Assembly (NCBI GenBank): GCA_037157565.1
Contig: JAZHRO010000063.1
Span: forward strand, 93,620,001 to 93,684,000
Direction of reading: 5' to 3'
DNA: 64,000 bases
From: Thalassia testudinum
Taxonomy: Eukaryota > Streptophyta > Magnoliopsida > Alismatales > Hydrocharitaceae
This document shows, in pieces, positions 22,800 to 34,992 of this stretch; position 1 is the first letter of the stretch, and every line of letters begins with the position of its first letter. The notes beneath the pieces are model-generated. The model worked only from the letters and a program-made list of their open reading frames with translations. It did not search any database and was not told the origin of the DNA. A program made the translations under genes and the position numbers.

Positions 22800-24071
22800 T
22801 ATTTAAGTACCTTCAAAGTGCTCATAAATATCTTCTAGTTCTAATATCTTTGCATGCAGCTGATTATTAGTTTCTTTTGACATTTCTAATTCTATTTCTA
22901 AACATGATTTTTCTAATTCTAATGTTTGATAATTATTCTTTAAAACCTTATTTTCCTTTTTAAATGACCTAGCTTTATGATATAGTTTTTCATATGCTTC
23001 TAATAATTCTTCAAAAGAGAAATCAAGGTCTACCTCATTATCCGTGTCTTCCGTAGTTGCTACCAAGCAAAGATGTGCGATCTCGTCGTCATCCGATTCG
23101 CTGGAGTCAGTGTCCATGTCGGAGTCACTATCATCCCATGTTTCTTTTAAAGCTCTCCTCTTCTTCTTGACTTCTTTTGTGTCTTTCCTTTTGTCTTCCT
23201 TCTCCTTATTCATAGGGCAATTCTTCCGCAAGTGGCCCTTCTTCTTACACTCATAGCAAATAACATTAGTTGAAATTTTATTGACTTGCTTACCTTATTT
23301 CTTGAGGAATTTGTAGAATTTCCTAGTAAGCATTTTCATCTCCTCGTCTTCGAATTCCGATGTTGTTGAGTCTGAGTCCTCCTTGATTGCTCTAAAAGCA
23401 ATGCTTTTCTTCTTGCCTGTCACCTTTTCCTCGTTGTTCTTGATATTCTCCAATTGGACTTCATATGCCATGAGGCTTCCAATCAAATCATCCAAGAGGA
23501 GAGTGGATAGATCCTTTGCCTCTTGGATCGCTGTGGTCTTTGGAGACCAATCACTTGTAAGAGATCTTAAGATCTTCCTTACAAGCTGCTCTTCTGTGAA
23601 CTTCACTCCAAGGTTCTTTAGGGGGTTAACTATTTCCCCAAACCTTGTGTATATGTTTTTGATTGTTTCACCTTTTGTCATCCTGAAACACTCATATTCT
23701 TCGATTAGAATAGAAATATGGTTTTCTTTTACCTTGTTAGTACCTTCGTAGGTGATTTGAAGTGTGTTCCATATCTCAAATGCTGACCCGCATGCTGAGA
23801 TACGGTTGAATTCTTCCATTGACAACGCACAATAGAGTGTGTTCATCGCCTTTGCGTTTCCTGCAATCTTTTTCGTTTGCTCCGTTGTCCAAGCTACGCC
23901 TTCCTGCAGCTTCAGATCTGTGTACTTCTCTTGAATGAGAATCCAAGACTCCTCATCTATTGCTTTGAGGAAGACTTGCATCCTCCTCTTCCAATACCCA
24001 TAATCCATCCCATCGAAATAGGGAGGACGGGTGGATGACTATCCTTCGATGCACCTTGATGTGGATGCCAT
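22800..24071 (-). pseudogene. Element E copia gag (two nonsense codons)
   Basis: Structural protein of a Tork/SIRE-type copia element. The minus-strand ATG at 24,071 starts MASTSRCIEG, then TAG, then SSTRPPYFDGMDYGYWKRRM, the conserved UBN2-type gag start. The body has NTLYCALSMEEFNRI and NEEKVTGKKKSIA. After an in-frame TAA at about 23,293 the same frame continues with the CCHC knuckle CYECKKKGHLRKNC (about 23,250-23,210). An acidic DSDSDMDTDSSESDDDE stretch and a C-terminal coiled coil follow, ending near 22,800. About 420 codons, close to full length. There is no frameshift, so only two codons separate it from an open frame. Plus-strand frames here are shadows. Confidence 0.9.
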
Positions 24072-24104
24072 CACAAGTAGAGTTGTTATGTCTTCTTGCA
24101 ATCA

Positions 24105-24117
24105 GGCTCTGATACCA
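24105..24117 (-). promoter_or_regulatory. Element E primer-binding site
   Basis: The minus strand reads TGGTATCAGAGCC, a perfect 13-base complement of the plant initiator tRNA-Met 3' end. It lies 2 bases inside the 5' LTR. Confidence 0.9.
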
Positions 24118-24119
24118 CT

Positions 24120-25485
24120 TGATAGGATCTAAAATATATGGAATATATATATGACTATGCGCACAAACACTCAAACAATATTAGTAATAAAAAGATAATT
24201 TGCACAATCAATCAAACCACAAAAGGACACAAAATGTATAGTGGTTCCCCTCCCTTGGGTACTTCACTACCTAAGCCTCCCAGTTTAGGGTTTTTAACCC
24301 AATTCTCTCAACCCCAAGAGAATCAATTTACTAAACTGAGGTAATTAACGGGTTACCTTAACCCAAGTACAAAAATGAGTTTGTTACAACCCAACGAGCA
24401 AATGCTCAAGAACAAATGAAATACAGGTGTAAGAAAGAAAACTCTTACAACTAAGTTTCTACACCTCTCAACAATAATTAAAATAATATTACCGATTTGA
24501 GAGCTTAGGATGGACACGAATTGTGCTGAATTGCATGAACAAAACACGTCAATGTGTTTGCAAACCTGTAGCACAAGTGAAAAGCAACAAACATGATTTC
24601 TTCTCTTGAATATGTGGTGGAAAATATGAATTATAGCTCTAGGAATTTTCTTCTCTTGTCTCTTGTGTGCAAACAAAGAGTCCTAGGGTCATTTTATAGA
24701 GTTTAGGACCTAGGATACTCATCTACTAGACATTGGGATTTAATTTCCAATGTTCACATAGCCTAAATAAATTTTCTAGCTGTTCAAAATTGAGTCAACG
24801 GCTACCTGGCACCAGTACTAAAGTACCTGTACCGGTACTAGCAGCTCACTACCACCAGTACATGAGTCCTCGTACCAGTACTCATCATGGGTATCAGTAC
24901 TTGTAACTCCCAGGTTTGAAATTCCTTGGGTACAGTAACCTACTTGCACCAGTACTCATCATGGGTACCGGTACTTGTAAGGTTCAGGCTAGAATTAAGC
25001 CTTCAACCTGTGGCCAACATGTACCGGTACTCATAGTTGGTACCGGTACTTGTTCACAGTTTGAGATGAATTCTCAAACCTATGCCTTGCAAATACCAGT
25101 ACTGATGAACAATACCGGTACTTACTTACAAGTACTTATTTTAAGTGTTTTAATCCATTACGTAATTTGAAAATGATTGCAATATAAATCCTAATTTATC
25201 TCTACTTGATTTTACGATCTAAGTTATGATTCTTTGTTAAGAGGCATATACAATCTATAAATATAAAATCTAAACTAGAGAAACTAAAGGTCGAAGATGA
25301 TCTTCTTCTCCTCGACTCATCCTTGTCATCCTCCATGACATGATCTTTTTCTTCTCACCATCATGCCTCCATCATTTCTTATTTGCCTTGCTCCTTCACC
25401 TAAATCTGAAAAATACTTAATGGCAAACATTAATCAATAATAATTTTGTTAACACCAAAACAAGATATGGAACGAGGTTCCAACA
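24120..25485 (-). repeat. Element E 5' LTR
   Basis: TGATAGGATC...GGTTCCAACA on plus; the element start on the minus strand is TGTTGGAACC, with a TGGAAC-CTC-GTTCCA hairpin. The GTACCGGTAC-type array is at about 24,808-25,115. It is followed by TSD CATAT and then the N-terminal part of C gag. Confidence 0.9.
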
Positions 25486-25490
25486 CATAT

Positions 25491-25833
25491 TAGGCTTGAG
25501 TTCAGTATCAAGCCCTCCAGTTGGGATCTGAACTCTAGGTTCGATTGCTACTGCAGCGGGATTGTAATGATCTCGCATCATAGGATGCTGTGATGGGTTC
25601 ATGAATGTCTGAAATAGATCATTGAGGAGCTGTAGTTGATTCTGGAGATTGGGTTCTTCTTGATTTTCAATGGATATAGCTGAAGGAAATCTAGGCTCAG
25701 AAGTAGAAGAGTTAGAAGAAATATCAATATTATCAGAAGGTAGCACAAACAAGTGATTTAAGACTTGGCCTCGACGGGAGTGAACTACTAATGGAGGTCT
25801 CAAGGGTGGTCTTAAGGACCTCCTCCAGTACAC
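25491..25833 (-). pseudogene. Element C gag, N-terminal part
   Basis: The minus-strand ATG at 25,833 begins MYWRRSLRPPLRPPLVV and runs open to the insertion point, ending GGLDTELKPNM. The frame is cut by element E. Joining across E restores the usual gag segment leading into the HAIHKFHGL part at 20,816, and the duplicated NM residues are the TSD. A serine-rich stretch (DISSNSSTSE) lies in the middle. Confidence 0.8.
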
Positions 25834-25836
25834 GCA

Positions 25837-26833
25837 CTAATGAGCCAGATGAGGAATAGAATGTGTAACGAACCCAATCGAGGCACCCAAAAATCTTTGG
25901 ATGAATAAGGAGGTTCGAGGCAGATGATACCTCTTGATCAAAAAATCACTCACCTGAGAAATACCTGGGCAGCCAGGAAGGAAGAGCCCCACAAAGACCC
26001 TTACACGGTAGAGTGTCCCCACGAGTTACAGGGTTTTCCCCACCCGACCTTCCTTGTTACTAAGAATCCAAGTAGACTAGAATGAGCAACTTGACCCCTT
26101 AAGTCTATCAGTTTTAATCCTAAGTTATGGTGCTTCGAATTTCACTTGAACTTTAGAGTTGATTTGTGATGACTGACCTAATTTGAAGGTTGGTTAACCC
26201 ACAAAGTGGGTCAACTTCACCCAAACCTATCCTAAAGTTTAGGATGAGTTGGGTAATGAACCCAAAATCACCTTGAGTGGTTTGCAAGCAGGTTATTAAG
26301 TCCCAAGTTTTAAGGATTTTAAGGATTTAAGTGAATGCTAGAGCCTTCTTTTAGGATCTTCTTGAATTTAAACAAGACTTGGGTGACCTACAATGCAGGA
26401 AATCAACTCTCTTTTAATTCAGCCAAGTGTGTTTTCCTGAAGTCCTAAAGTAAAAACCCTAATTTGGCTCTTGTCCAAGTCCAATTTTTTCCAAATGTGG
26501 CACCTAAGGCTCAATCAAGAAGGTGAATAGCCCTAAGCACCATAAATCCTTAGTAGGTGCAGAAATCTGAATAGGGATGTTTAAAATAAATCAAATCAGG
26601 CAACTCAAGTGATTAAGTCTAATAAGGAATGCAAGTTGATCATAATTCATTTCTTTTTTAATTCTTTCTGAAAATAGGGGCTTAAGAAGAAGGAAACAAG
26701 ATTATCAACCTTAGGAGTGGTTGTCGTGCGGCTGATCTTCTCAAGTGTACCACACACAACCATAATAAAATAGATAGAACAAGTTAGAATCAGATCAAAA
26801 ATTGTAATCAGCGAAATCAAACAGTGCATTGCT
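25837..26833 (-). other. Element C leader
   Basis: Untranslated leader between PBS and gag, about 1 kb. The block 25,873-26,055, just upstream of the gag start, is the counterpart of 9,868-10,065 in B. A weaker match is seen at about 39,355-39,465. No gene. Confidence 0.65.
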
Positions 26834-26837
26834 CCAT

Positions 26838-26850
26838 GGCAACGGCGCCA
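26838..26850 (-). promoter_or_regulatory. Element C primer-binding site
   Basis: The minus strand reads TGGCGCCGTTGCC, a perfect 13-base complement of the plant tRNA-Asp 3' end. It lies 3 bases inside the 5' LTR, which starts at 26,854 on plus. Confidence 0.9.
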
Positions 26851-26853
26851 AAA

Positions 26854-27438
26854 TGTTCGGGCGAAATCGTCGTTGTTTAAGGAATGTATCGTAGTATAGG
26901 ACAAAATCGCTTAAAGCATTTAAATTTATAAACTCAAATTCAGAAAGTAGAGCTTGAAATCGTTCGTAGGGAGCAAGTATGCAATTTTAATTCACCAATC
27001 ACAAGAAATATATATGTAATTGAAATCAATGATATTCAAAATGATATTTCAATAAAAATCAAAATAATAGTGCAAAATGATTAGGTTAAAATGGTGATTT
27101 GAATCACCAAATTAACCCTCAATGTTATGCTCACAACCACTTAAATATATCAACAGTAAATCACAACTATTAATCCACGTTAATCAAGTTATTCAAATAA
27201 CCCATAGTAACCAACAGAGGGCCTCAGACGTTGGCCTTATGTATCAGATGGCTTAAGTGTTAAGCCTCAGTACCATAGGAGGTGCCAAGAGCAAGAGCTT
27301 CAAAACCTCCCCTTTCCTTCCTTCACACCTCAAGAGAGGCTCAGCACAGGCTCAAGGAATTTTCACTAAGTACTGAGAGCAGAGGGAGTGTACGAGAGCA
27401 AAACCCACCCCCTACTCTCTCAAACCTTCTTTCTCTCT
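26854..27438 (-). repeat. Element C 5' LTR, first part
   Basis: TGTTCGGGCGAAATC... aligns with 1,236-1,822. It is interrupted by solo LTR D after TCTCT (27,434-27,438) and resumes at 30,203. Confidence 0.85.
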
Positions 27439-30197
27439 TGATGATAACATCATCATCATCCATATCTAGCTTTATTTAGTCATAATCAATTGATAGATGC
27501 CCCTACATAACCATCACAGAGTCTTAATTCACTACATAACCATTTTGAGAGATAAATATGAAAATAGGGGTAAAACTATAATTTTAACAAAATATCCTAA
27601 ATGCAGAACAATCATGGGATTTCTCAGGGGTTAATTAAAGGTCAAATGTCCATAAATGTCTAATAAGTGGGTTCATGTAGACAGAAATGGATTTTCATGC
27701 GTTTCAAGAATTAAATGACATCTAAAACCCTAAAAACTAACCCGCTTAATTAAATGAGGTTCTGGTAAGGATAAAATTCACATAAACCTTCTAAAAATCG
27801 TAGAAAAATATTCTATAAGGTTTGGTACCCTTGGTTTGACCACCAGAACCCAATTTGACCAAAAATAGAGTCTCAGACAAACAGTTGCCCAAATTTGGGT
27901 TTCTATGCAAATTACCCAGTCAAACTTGGTCAAAACCTAAATCCGACTTCACCATCAAATTTCTTAGGTCCAAATTACATTTGTACCAAAATTTGGGCTC
28001 AATCAAAGATCACCTTGACCTAGTTTGCATTTTTGTCCTGTCTAACTCTTTTCCTTACACACATACCCCTAACTTTCGAATTCTTTGCAAAGACGCCCCC
28101 AACTTCTTCATATTCTTCGTGAAAAAGCCCCTGCCGCCATTGAGGTCAAACCCGACCTCCAAGCAACATTGACTAACCTAAATCCTAATCTAATGGCAAT
28201 CAAATCCCACAAAAACTGGTAGGATTGATGTTCACACATAGGCAAATAATCTGGGATCAATTTGGAGTCTCAAGTCTCCATGGATTGCTCGTGTGAACAC
28301 ACAAGAATCATGGATTCCTTTCCTTCAAGCCCAAGCCATAAAACCACTCTTTTCTGATCCAAAGCTTCCCCTGAAGCTCTATAAAGCGCCGGCGTGCACA
28401 ACCTTCTCTCCTCAACGAGGATTGGGGCCAAAAATCCCTTCCAAACCCTACCTCCAACCCCTCTCCGACCAAGCTCCGGTGATCCTCCTCTGTCTTCCTA
28501 AGGTCATCCAATGGCCAAATTGGCCTACCCATCATCTTCCTCATCTTCCTCCACGCCTCGTTAGTCAAAATGAGGGTAGTCTTCCCCGTTCTTCGCCGTC
28601 ATCCCCCTCTCAGGAGACTTCTCTTCCACGACACCGGTAAGCCACAACCAATGTCAATCCTACCCCCTTCGACCGATAGAGTAGGTTAGTTAGGTTTAGT
28701 TAGTCTCCTAGATTAGTTTCCCCTATTCAAAAACCAAAAACAATCCTCGACCTACATGTACGCCACCTTCGTTCTCACCTCCGACCACCACTTCGACAAG
28801 GGCTTCCCATCATTCCACCACACCACACACCTCGCCAAAACCCTTTACACCTCTGCCACATCACGCTCATCTTTATTCACCTTTCCATCCACTCACACGA
28901 CCCCCCGAACAAACCCATCACCGACCACTTTCTCCGAAGTCGTCTGGCCACTACACACCTCGCCTCACCACATAACCACCGCCATTGCACTCCTCGTCCA
29001 CCAGCGATGCTCGCAAGCTATTTTAATGTGGCCAAAAGGCTGTTTTTGTGACTTGTAGGTTTTGCCACCCACCACCATCACTGCAATTGGCACCGCCCAT
29101 GTTCTTCAAGCTCCAAGCCATGTTCGCCCTAGGTGCTCACTCCAGGTGGTGCGGAATCAACACCTCCAGGTTCCCAGGTCCTTTATTGGGGGAGTTAACC
29201 ACAGCAGCCACGCCAATTTAAGAAACCTCTAGCTATTGATTGCGCGCGGAAGAAAGATGCGGGCATCGTAAGCTGACGGAGAAGGAGCAGCTCATAAATT
29301 GATTTTGTGGTTGGGGCTTATCACCTCCAACCATGGGGTGGGGTCCCACTACACCCATACTCACCTGACCCGCCTAAGCCCTATTCACTCCTCGACTGCG
29401 ATACTCACACACGTAGCCCTGGACCCAGGTACACATATCCGAATACCCGATTACCCGGCAACCTAAGAAAAAGAAGATAGAAGGAAAGAGAGAGTGAGGA
29501 GGGTGGGTTTTGCTCTCTTGAGGGTTGGCTGAACACTTAGCCGTGAGTGTCCCTTGTGTGCTTGGAAGGAAAGAAAAGAGAATTTGCAGAAGAGGAAGGA
29601 AGGAAGAAAAGATAAGGAAGAAGAAGGGCCAAAGAGAAAGAAGGAAAGAAGAAAAGGTTGTCGTGAAGAAGAAAAGAAGAGAAGAAAGGCAGAAGAGAAA
29701 AGAAGAATAAGAGGAGGCACTGTAGCTGAAGGCAATTTAAGTCATTTGATTGGGTGTTCCACCATCTAATTGCCTCTGACACAGTGCACTGTGCACTAAG
29801 CTTGTGTGGATTTAAAGTGGTTGATACTATTCACTTATTTAGACTATTGAGTAATTGTATATATATGCATCTAAGCTAATAATTGGTGATTTAAATCACC
29901 ATTATTTTACCTTAGACATCTTTTTACTTCATTAAACTTTTGATATACTCATGTTCTGCATTGAAGATCAATTTTGAGTAGATATTATTCATTGATAATC
30001 ATTCTTGCTTGATTCCTTGTGCTCATTTATATATTAGTCAAGATTAGTGTGTGAATTCTTACTTGCTCCCTGTGTTCGACCTCGGATTTCATTTCTAGAT
30101 ATTCGAGTTATAAATTGTATTTGTTGAGAGATCGATTGAGTATTTTGCACTACAACGATGATAATTTAATCGTAATCCTCTCTGGATTGCTAAAACA
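27439..30197 (+). repeat. Solo LTR D (B family, plus orientation)
   Basis: A 2,759-bp LTR with no body, bounded by a TCTCT duplication (27,434-27,438 and 30,198-30,202). It starts TGATGATAACATCATCATC, like the B LTR read on the minus strand, and ends GATTGCTAAAACA. Its length equals one B LTR, so it is the product of LTR-LTR recombination. A GA-rich stretch is at 29,463-29,712. Frames such as 28,293-28,640 and 29,463-29,782 are LTR or low-complexity artefacts. Confidence 0.85.
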
Positions 30198-30202
30198 TCT
30201 CT

Positions 30203-32265
30203 CCCTAAGGTCAAAATCGGACCAAACCTGGGAGGCGGGTAACCGGATCCACTACCCAAACCCGCGTGGCGTGTGCACGGGCGAGGGTGTGGATGAGCAC
30301 GTAAGGCGCAGCGTGTGCAAGGGTGTGGTAGGGACCTAACCCCATTGACTCGGAAGCAAATAGCCCTTGTCACTTTTTCTTTATATCCACTGCTGGAGGT
30401 CCTGCTGCCAACGATGTGGGACTATCTTCCCACGATTTCTTCGTGCAGCAACTGAGGAGATGATGGCATCCAATTGAAGGTGAAGACAAGTCTAGTAGCT
30501 TTGATTGAGGACTTGGGAAGGGTCCTGGAGGTCTTTCACAGCACCTGGGAATGTTAGCAATGAAGATCACAGCCAGAGAACAGCAACGAAGGTCAGAGAA
30601 GTCGAGGGAGGTGGCGAAGCGATCGTGAGCACCTGAAACAAGGAATACAGCCTGATGGCCTAATCAAAGCAATTCAGGAGGATCGCCGATGAACGGCGAG
30701 TTCACTGGTGGTGGTTTTGTGGAGTGAGGATGCGTGTGGAGGTTTGGCAACTTCAAGAAGGTGGTGTGGTGAAGGTGGTGTTGGGTGGAGTGTTTGAGAG
30801 GCCAATCCCCTCAATTTCTTGAGGGGTTTTGGCGGGCGAGGGACGACGAAGGTGTAGGGGTCGGTGGCTGGTTGTTTGGTGTAGTGGAGCAAGCAAAGGA
30901 CTTAGTCGGAGCTTAGCCGGAGCGGAGGGAGACGATGGTGGTTGTGGTTGTGTTAGTGATCGAACCTAAAAGCTAAGGGGTTGGAGACGATCAGTAAGGG
31001 AAGAGGAAGAGATAGAGGGACTCAGAGAAAGAGAGATGGCAGGTGAAGGGTTTCAGTTGTGATAGACTAGAGCCCGAGAAGATGATGTCGACGGCGATAC
31101 GGTGGCAATGAAGGAGAGGGAGAGGACGGTCATGCTTTGGCAGGCGAGATCGCGAGGATGAGGAGAGTATAATGAGCCGACCAATTTGATCGTTGGCTAG
31201 CTCAATGAAGAGGATGGAGGAGCTCATTGGAGACAAAGATGCGGACGACCAGAGGAGGAGATGATGAGGGTATTCCGACGTTAAACTTCGCTAAGAAGCT
31301 TGGAGTCGCGAGAGGAGCCTATTTAAAGGTGCCTTAGAGAGGCTTCCAAGCTTGGAAATAGCTCCGCGAGCTCGAAAACTTAGGGATGAAAAAACCCTAA
31401 TTTTGTGAGCGTTTGCATGAAGAATCTAGGGCAAATCAGGGTCCAATACCTGGTCTAATCCGTAGAGCATCTCTTAAGGATTGTCCCTTTCAATTTTGGA
31501 AAGGTTTGATTGAGAATCGAGCGAGAAATCCTCGCTCGAACCTCAATGGGGCTGCAGTGTTCCCACCAATGGTGGCATGGTCCATTTTGCAAGAAATGAT
31601 GACAATGTTAGGGACCTGATTGCAAAGATTTGAAAAGTTAAGGGGTTAATTGAGAGATATAGTTTAAATGGACTAAAATGCAAAATAGGTCAAGATGAAC
31701 TCTTATTGGGCCCAAATTTTGGTAGAAACCTAATTTGAACCAAAAGAATCTGATGGTACAATTGGATTTCAGTTTTTACCAAGTTTGATTGAGTAATTTA
31801 TGCAAACACCTAAATTAGGGTAGAACTCTATCTGACTCTGTTTAAGGTCAAAATAGGTTCCAAAGGTCAAACCAAGGTTACCAAATCTCAAGGAATATTT
31901 TTCTATGAATTTTAGGAGATTTAAATGAATTTTATCTTGACCAGAACCTCTATAGTTTAAGTAGGTATGAAATTAGGGTTTTGGGTGCTGTATTGATTCT
32001 CAAAATGCGTGAAACCCCATTTTTGTTTTCGTGGACCTGCTTATTAGTCTTTAATACTCAATTGACATTCAGTTAACCCCTAACAAATCTTGTGGTTATT
32101 CTGTGTCCATGATATGCTATTAAAATTATATAATTAACCCTACTTTCTTATTCACTTAAAATAGAATAATGTGGAGTTGTAACCTTCAAATAGTTATGTA
32201 GGAGCATTTATCATTCAATGCTGACTAAAACATGCCAGTTAGGGCCTATGATGGTTTTCCCATCA
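30203..32265 (-). repeat. Element C 5' LTR, second part
   Basis: Resumes at CCCTAAGGTCAAAATCGGACC and ends ...GGTTTTCCCATCA, aligned with 1,823-3,396 and 13,660-13,982. It contains about 160 bp (30,305-30,467) missing from the 3' LTR. The outer end on the minus strand, TGATGGG-AAA-ACCATCA, is a near-perfect inverted repeat. It is followed by TSD GTTTA. Confidence 0.85.
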
Positions 32266-32270
32266 GTTTA

Positions 32271-33203
32271 AGTGATTGGGTTTAGGTAGGTTTCCAGAGA
32301 TAGGGTTATAAACCCTAATACTAAGGTGATAAGTGCAATTAAACTTATTACAAGTTTAATTGAGTGGATGTGTGCCTAATTGGGAGATAAAGTTCCTAAT
32401 TAGGTCAAGCTTGAGTCAATTGGACTCTCACTGAGTCTAATTAGATGGGGTGAACTGTGAATGACTTAGATCCAAGTCAATTAGGCTTGGTGAGAACCTA
32501 ATTAGGTTCTTAGGAAGGTCTTGGGATAGTGTACCAGGCTTAGGGTACCTTAATTTATGTTTTCTAGGGTGTAGAATTGGGTTTAAGGTCTTAGGAAATC
32601 AAGATCTAAGCTTGATTTCAAAAACAGTTATTGGAAAAGGGTGCTAGACGTCTGATTTAGTAATCAGACGACTTACACTACAAAATCAAAAGTCTAAAAC
32701 TTTGATCTGGACGTCTAAAGTTAAATAAGGGTGAAGTTTAGGTTCTGTCTTGGAATTCTACAGAAATTGGATGTCTGACACCTTGTTTGGACATCAAATA
32801 TTCTAGCAGAATTGGGTTATAAGTCTACGGGTGGTGTCTAAGGGTCCTGGATGTCCAGGAACCTACCTAGACGTCTAGATATGGGATGAAATGAGGGTTT
32901 TGAGGTATCCTAGGCTAAGGTGACCTAATCTAAGGGTGGCTAAGGTTTAGGAAGGTCTATAAAGCTATCCTAAAGCTAGGAAAGGTCCTATGTTCTTCAT
33001 AATTTAATTCCTACATTAAAATTCTACTAGTAAGGTAGTATTCCTCATCCTTATATTATTCCTTCATCTTTATTCCAGGGCTTCTACTCCAACTCTAGCT
33101 TCCTCCTTTCTTCAATTCCAACTTGAGGCCATCCCCTGAGCTTCTTATTGCCTACAATCCCAAATATTATACTAATCAGTACATTGTAACATTATTTCAT
33201 GAC
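32271..33203 (-). repeat. Element F 5' LTR, middle part
   Basis: Continues F after C. It matches the reverse complement of the G LTR, for example AGGGTTATAAACCCTAAT at 32,303 against the complement of 48,262-48,280, and CTTATTGCCTACAATC at 33,146. It includes GACGTC palindromes at 32,647, 32,709 and 32,870. It breaks at 33,203, where K is inserted. Confidence 0.8.
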
Positions 33204-33648
33204 TAATTAACCCATATTTGTGGGCTATTTAAGTATTTAAGTGCCTAGACATTAAGTTAATTTTAACATTTAGATAGCATACATTAGGATGTACAGAATT
33301 TAATTCATATTTTTAGCTTAATTGCATAAGTCATGTGTGTCATTCATATCTAAATGCATTTAGAATTAACCTAGAATTGTATGCATTTGATTAGTTAACT
33401 AATTAGGTGCATTACCTATATAGTTTTAATTAACATAGAAGTTAAGGAGTTATGTATAAATAATCTTAATTATTTTATAATTATTATTCTCATCAGCAGG
33501 TAACCGCTCCGCCTCCACCTCTGCCTCCTCCTGCGCTCATTCATTTTTAACAGCTGCAAGCATTCACGAGGATCTTCTCCCGCCTCTTGTGATTTCAAAT
33601 GAATTGGTTGTAGCTACAAGAGGGGGGAGGAGATGATGGTGCTCTAGA

Positions 33649-33708
33649 GGCCTTCATTCCCTTTCCTCACAGTGCAGAGAACTTAGTTTCTTGTCCACTC
33701 CATTACCA
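33649..33708 (+). repeat. Inverted repeat arm 1 in K
   Basis: 60 bases whose reverse complement matches 34,933-34,992 at 55 of 60 positions. It lies directly upstream of the first copy of the 1.2-kb K duplication. Confidence 0.9.
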
Positions 33709-34932
33709 CAAGCCTCAACTACGGCAGAGCTTCGCCACCGTGGGCATGCTGGGTGACAGCCCGCATCACCATCGTAAAGCTTTGCATTACAACCTCACCA
33801 TGTAATCGCCAGATCACCTTCCCTGACGACAGCCACCGCGCTTAATCTCCACCACTGTCCACCATTCCGCTCACTTAAGACATTTGGGAACTTTCCCGGA
33901 CATCCAAAGCCCCTACACCACTTCTCCTTTGTGCAACTACAGCAAGGAACTCATCTTCCATCTCAACGAAACCATCCACCACCATCACCAACTACCACCT
34001 GCAGCCCCAGCTGCTATGCGCCACCAGCTCCTCAACTACCCACCCCCTACAACCCCGCTCTCCTCTAGACCATGACACAAGCCCCTGCCGCACACACCGC
34101 CCACACGACTCGCATGTCCAGCGCATCGCCCGCACACACCCCCTCAACGTGCACCGCCCTCCAGCTCCACCGCGCACAGGCATGCATCACGCCCAGCAAC
34201 CCCCCCTCGCCATCTTCGCACAACCACCACCTGTAGTAGAGCCATTCCACACGCGTCGCCCACGCACACCCCCACTGCACCTCTGCCACGCCGGCAACAG
34301 CAGCCACCCACTGCGCACCCGCGTGGCCTCCACGCCCCTTCGCCTTCAGCAATGCCATGCGTCAAGCTGCTGCACAGCAGTAGCAACCACCCACCGCTGG
34401 CAAGCTCCTCCTCTTCGATCGGCGAGCTCCGGTCGTCCCTCGCTATGCAACCACTGCCATCGGGTTCTTCTCCGCATCCTCGACCTTCTCCCAAAGCATC
34501 TCCGGCCACCGAGCTTCCTCTACTGCGCGGCGAAGAGAGAGGATTTTTCCTCTGTTTCCACACATATTAGTTTTTACATTCATTGCCATTGCCGACTATT
34601 TTGAATCTTTAGATAATAATATTTTATTATGTTGATTTTATGAGTATCTCCCTCTTGTTCTTCATAATTACAATATCAGCATGATAATGTCTCATTATCT
34701 CAATTGAAAAGAGATTTTGATCTGATTTCTTGATGAAATTAATCGTGAACATATGTTTTTAACCTATGTGAGTTTAAATAGGTCATTGCCTCCCTGTGGA
34801 CATGACCCACTCTCTTTTGAGTGGTTTAATTTTAATTCTAATTGTTTTGATTAGTCGATTTTTCACCACTTAGAAATACAACGACAAATCATCTTAATCA
34901 TCATTTTCGAAAGCAAAAATCGACTCGAAAAA

Positions 34933-34992
34933 TGGTAATGGAGTGCATGAGAAACTAAGTTCTCTGCACAGTGACGAAAGGGAATGAAGGCC
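34933..34992 (-). repeat. Inverted repeat arm 2 in K
   Basis: Inverted copy of 33,649-33,708, directly upstream of the second copy of the K duplication and just after the first copy's LTR end. Confidence 0.9.

Larger units (their letters stand above)
20822..25485 (-). mobile_element. Element E: gag-only Ty1/copia retrotransposon
   Basis: A 4.66-kb minus-strand element inserted in C gag with a perfect 5-bp TSD CATAT (20,817-20,821 and 25,486-25,490). Its LTRs are about 1.37 kb, its PBS matches initiator tRNA-Met, and a polypurine tract precedes the 3' LTR. The body of only 1.9 kb encodes a copia gag (24,071-22,800) and then stops: there is no protease, integrase, RT or RNase H. It is therefore a deletion derivative needing outside enzymes. 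At the left end, 21 bases that include a copy of the PBS lie between the 3' LTR and the TSD. Confidence 0.9.

Noticed and set aside
23383..23751. 122-codon plus-strand frame opposite E gag
   Set aside because: It is the antisense shadow of a real minus-strand gag with a zinc knuckle.
29463..29782. Lys/Glu/Arg-rich or Phe/Ser/Leu-rich frames at 29,463-29,782 and 41,982-42,508
   Set aside because: These are the GA-rich tract read in different frames, so they are composition artefacts.
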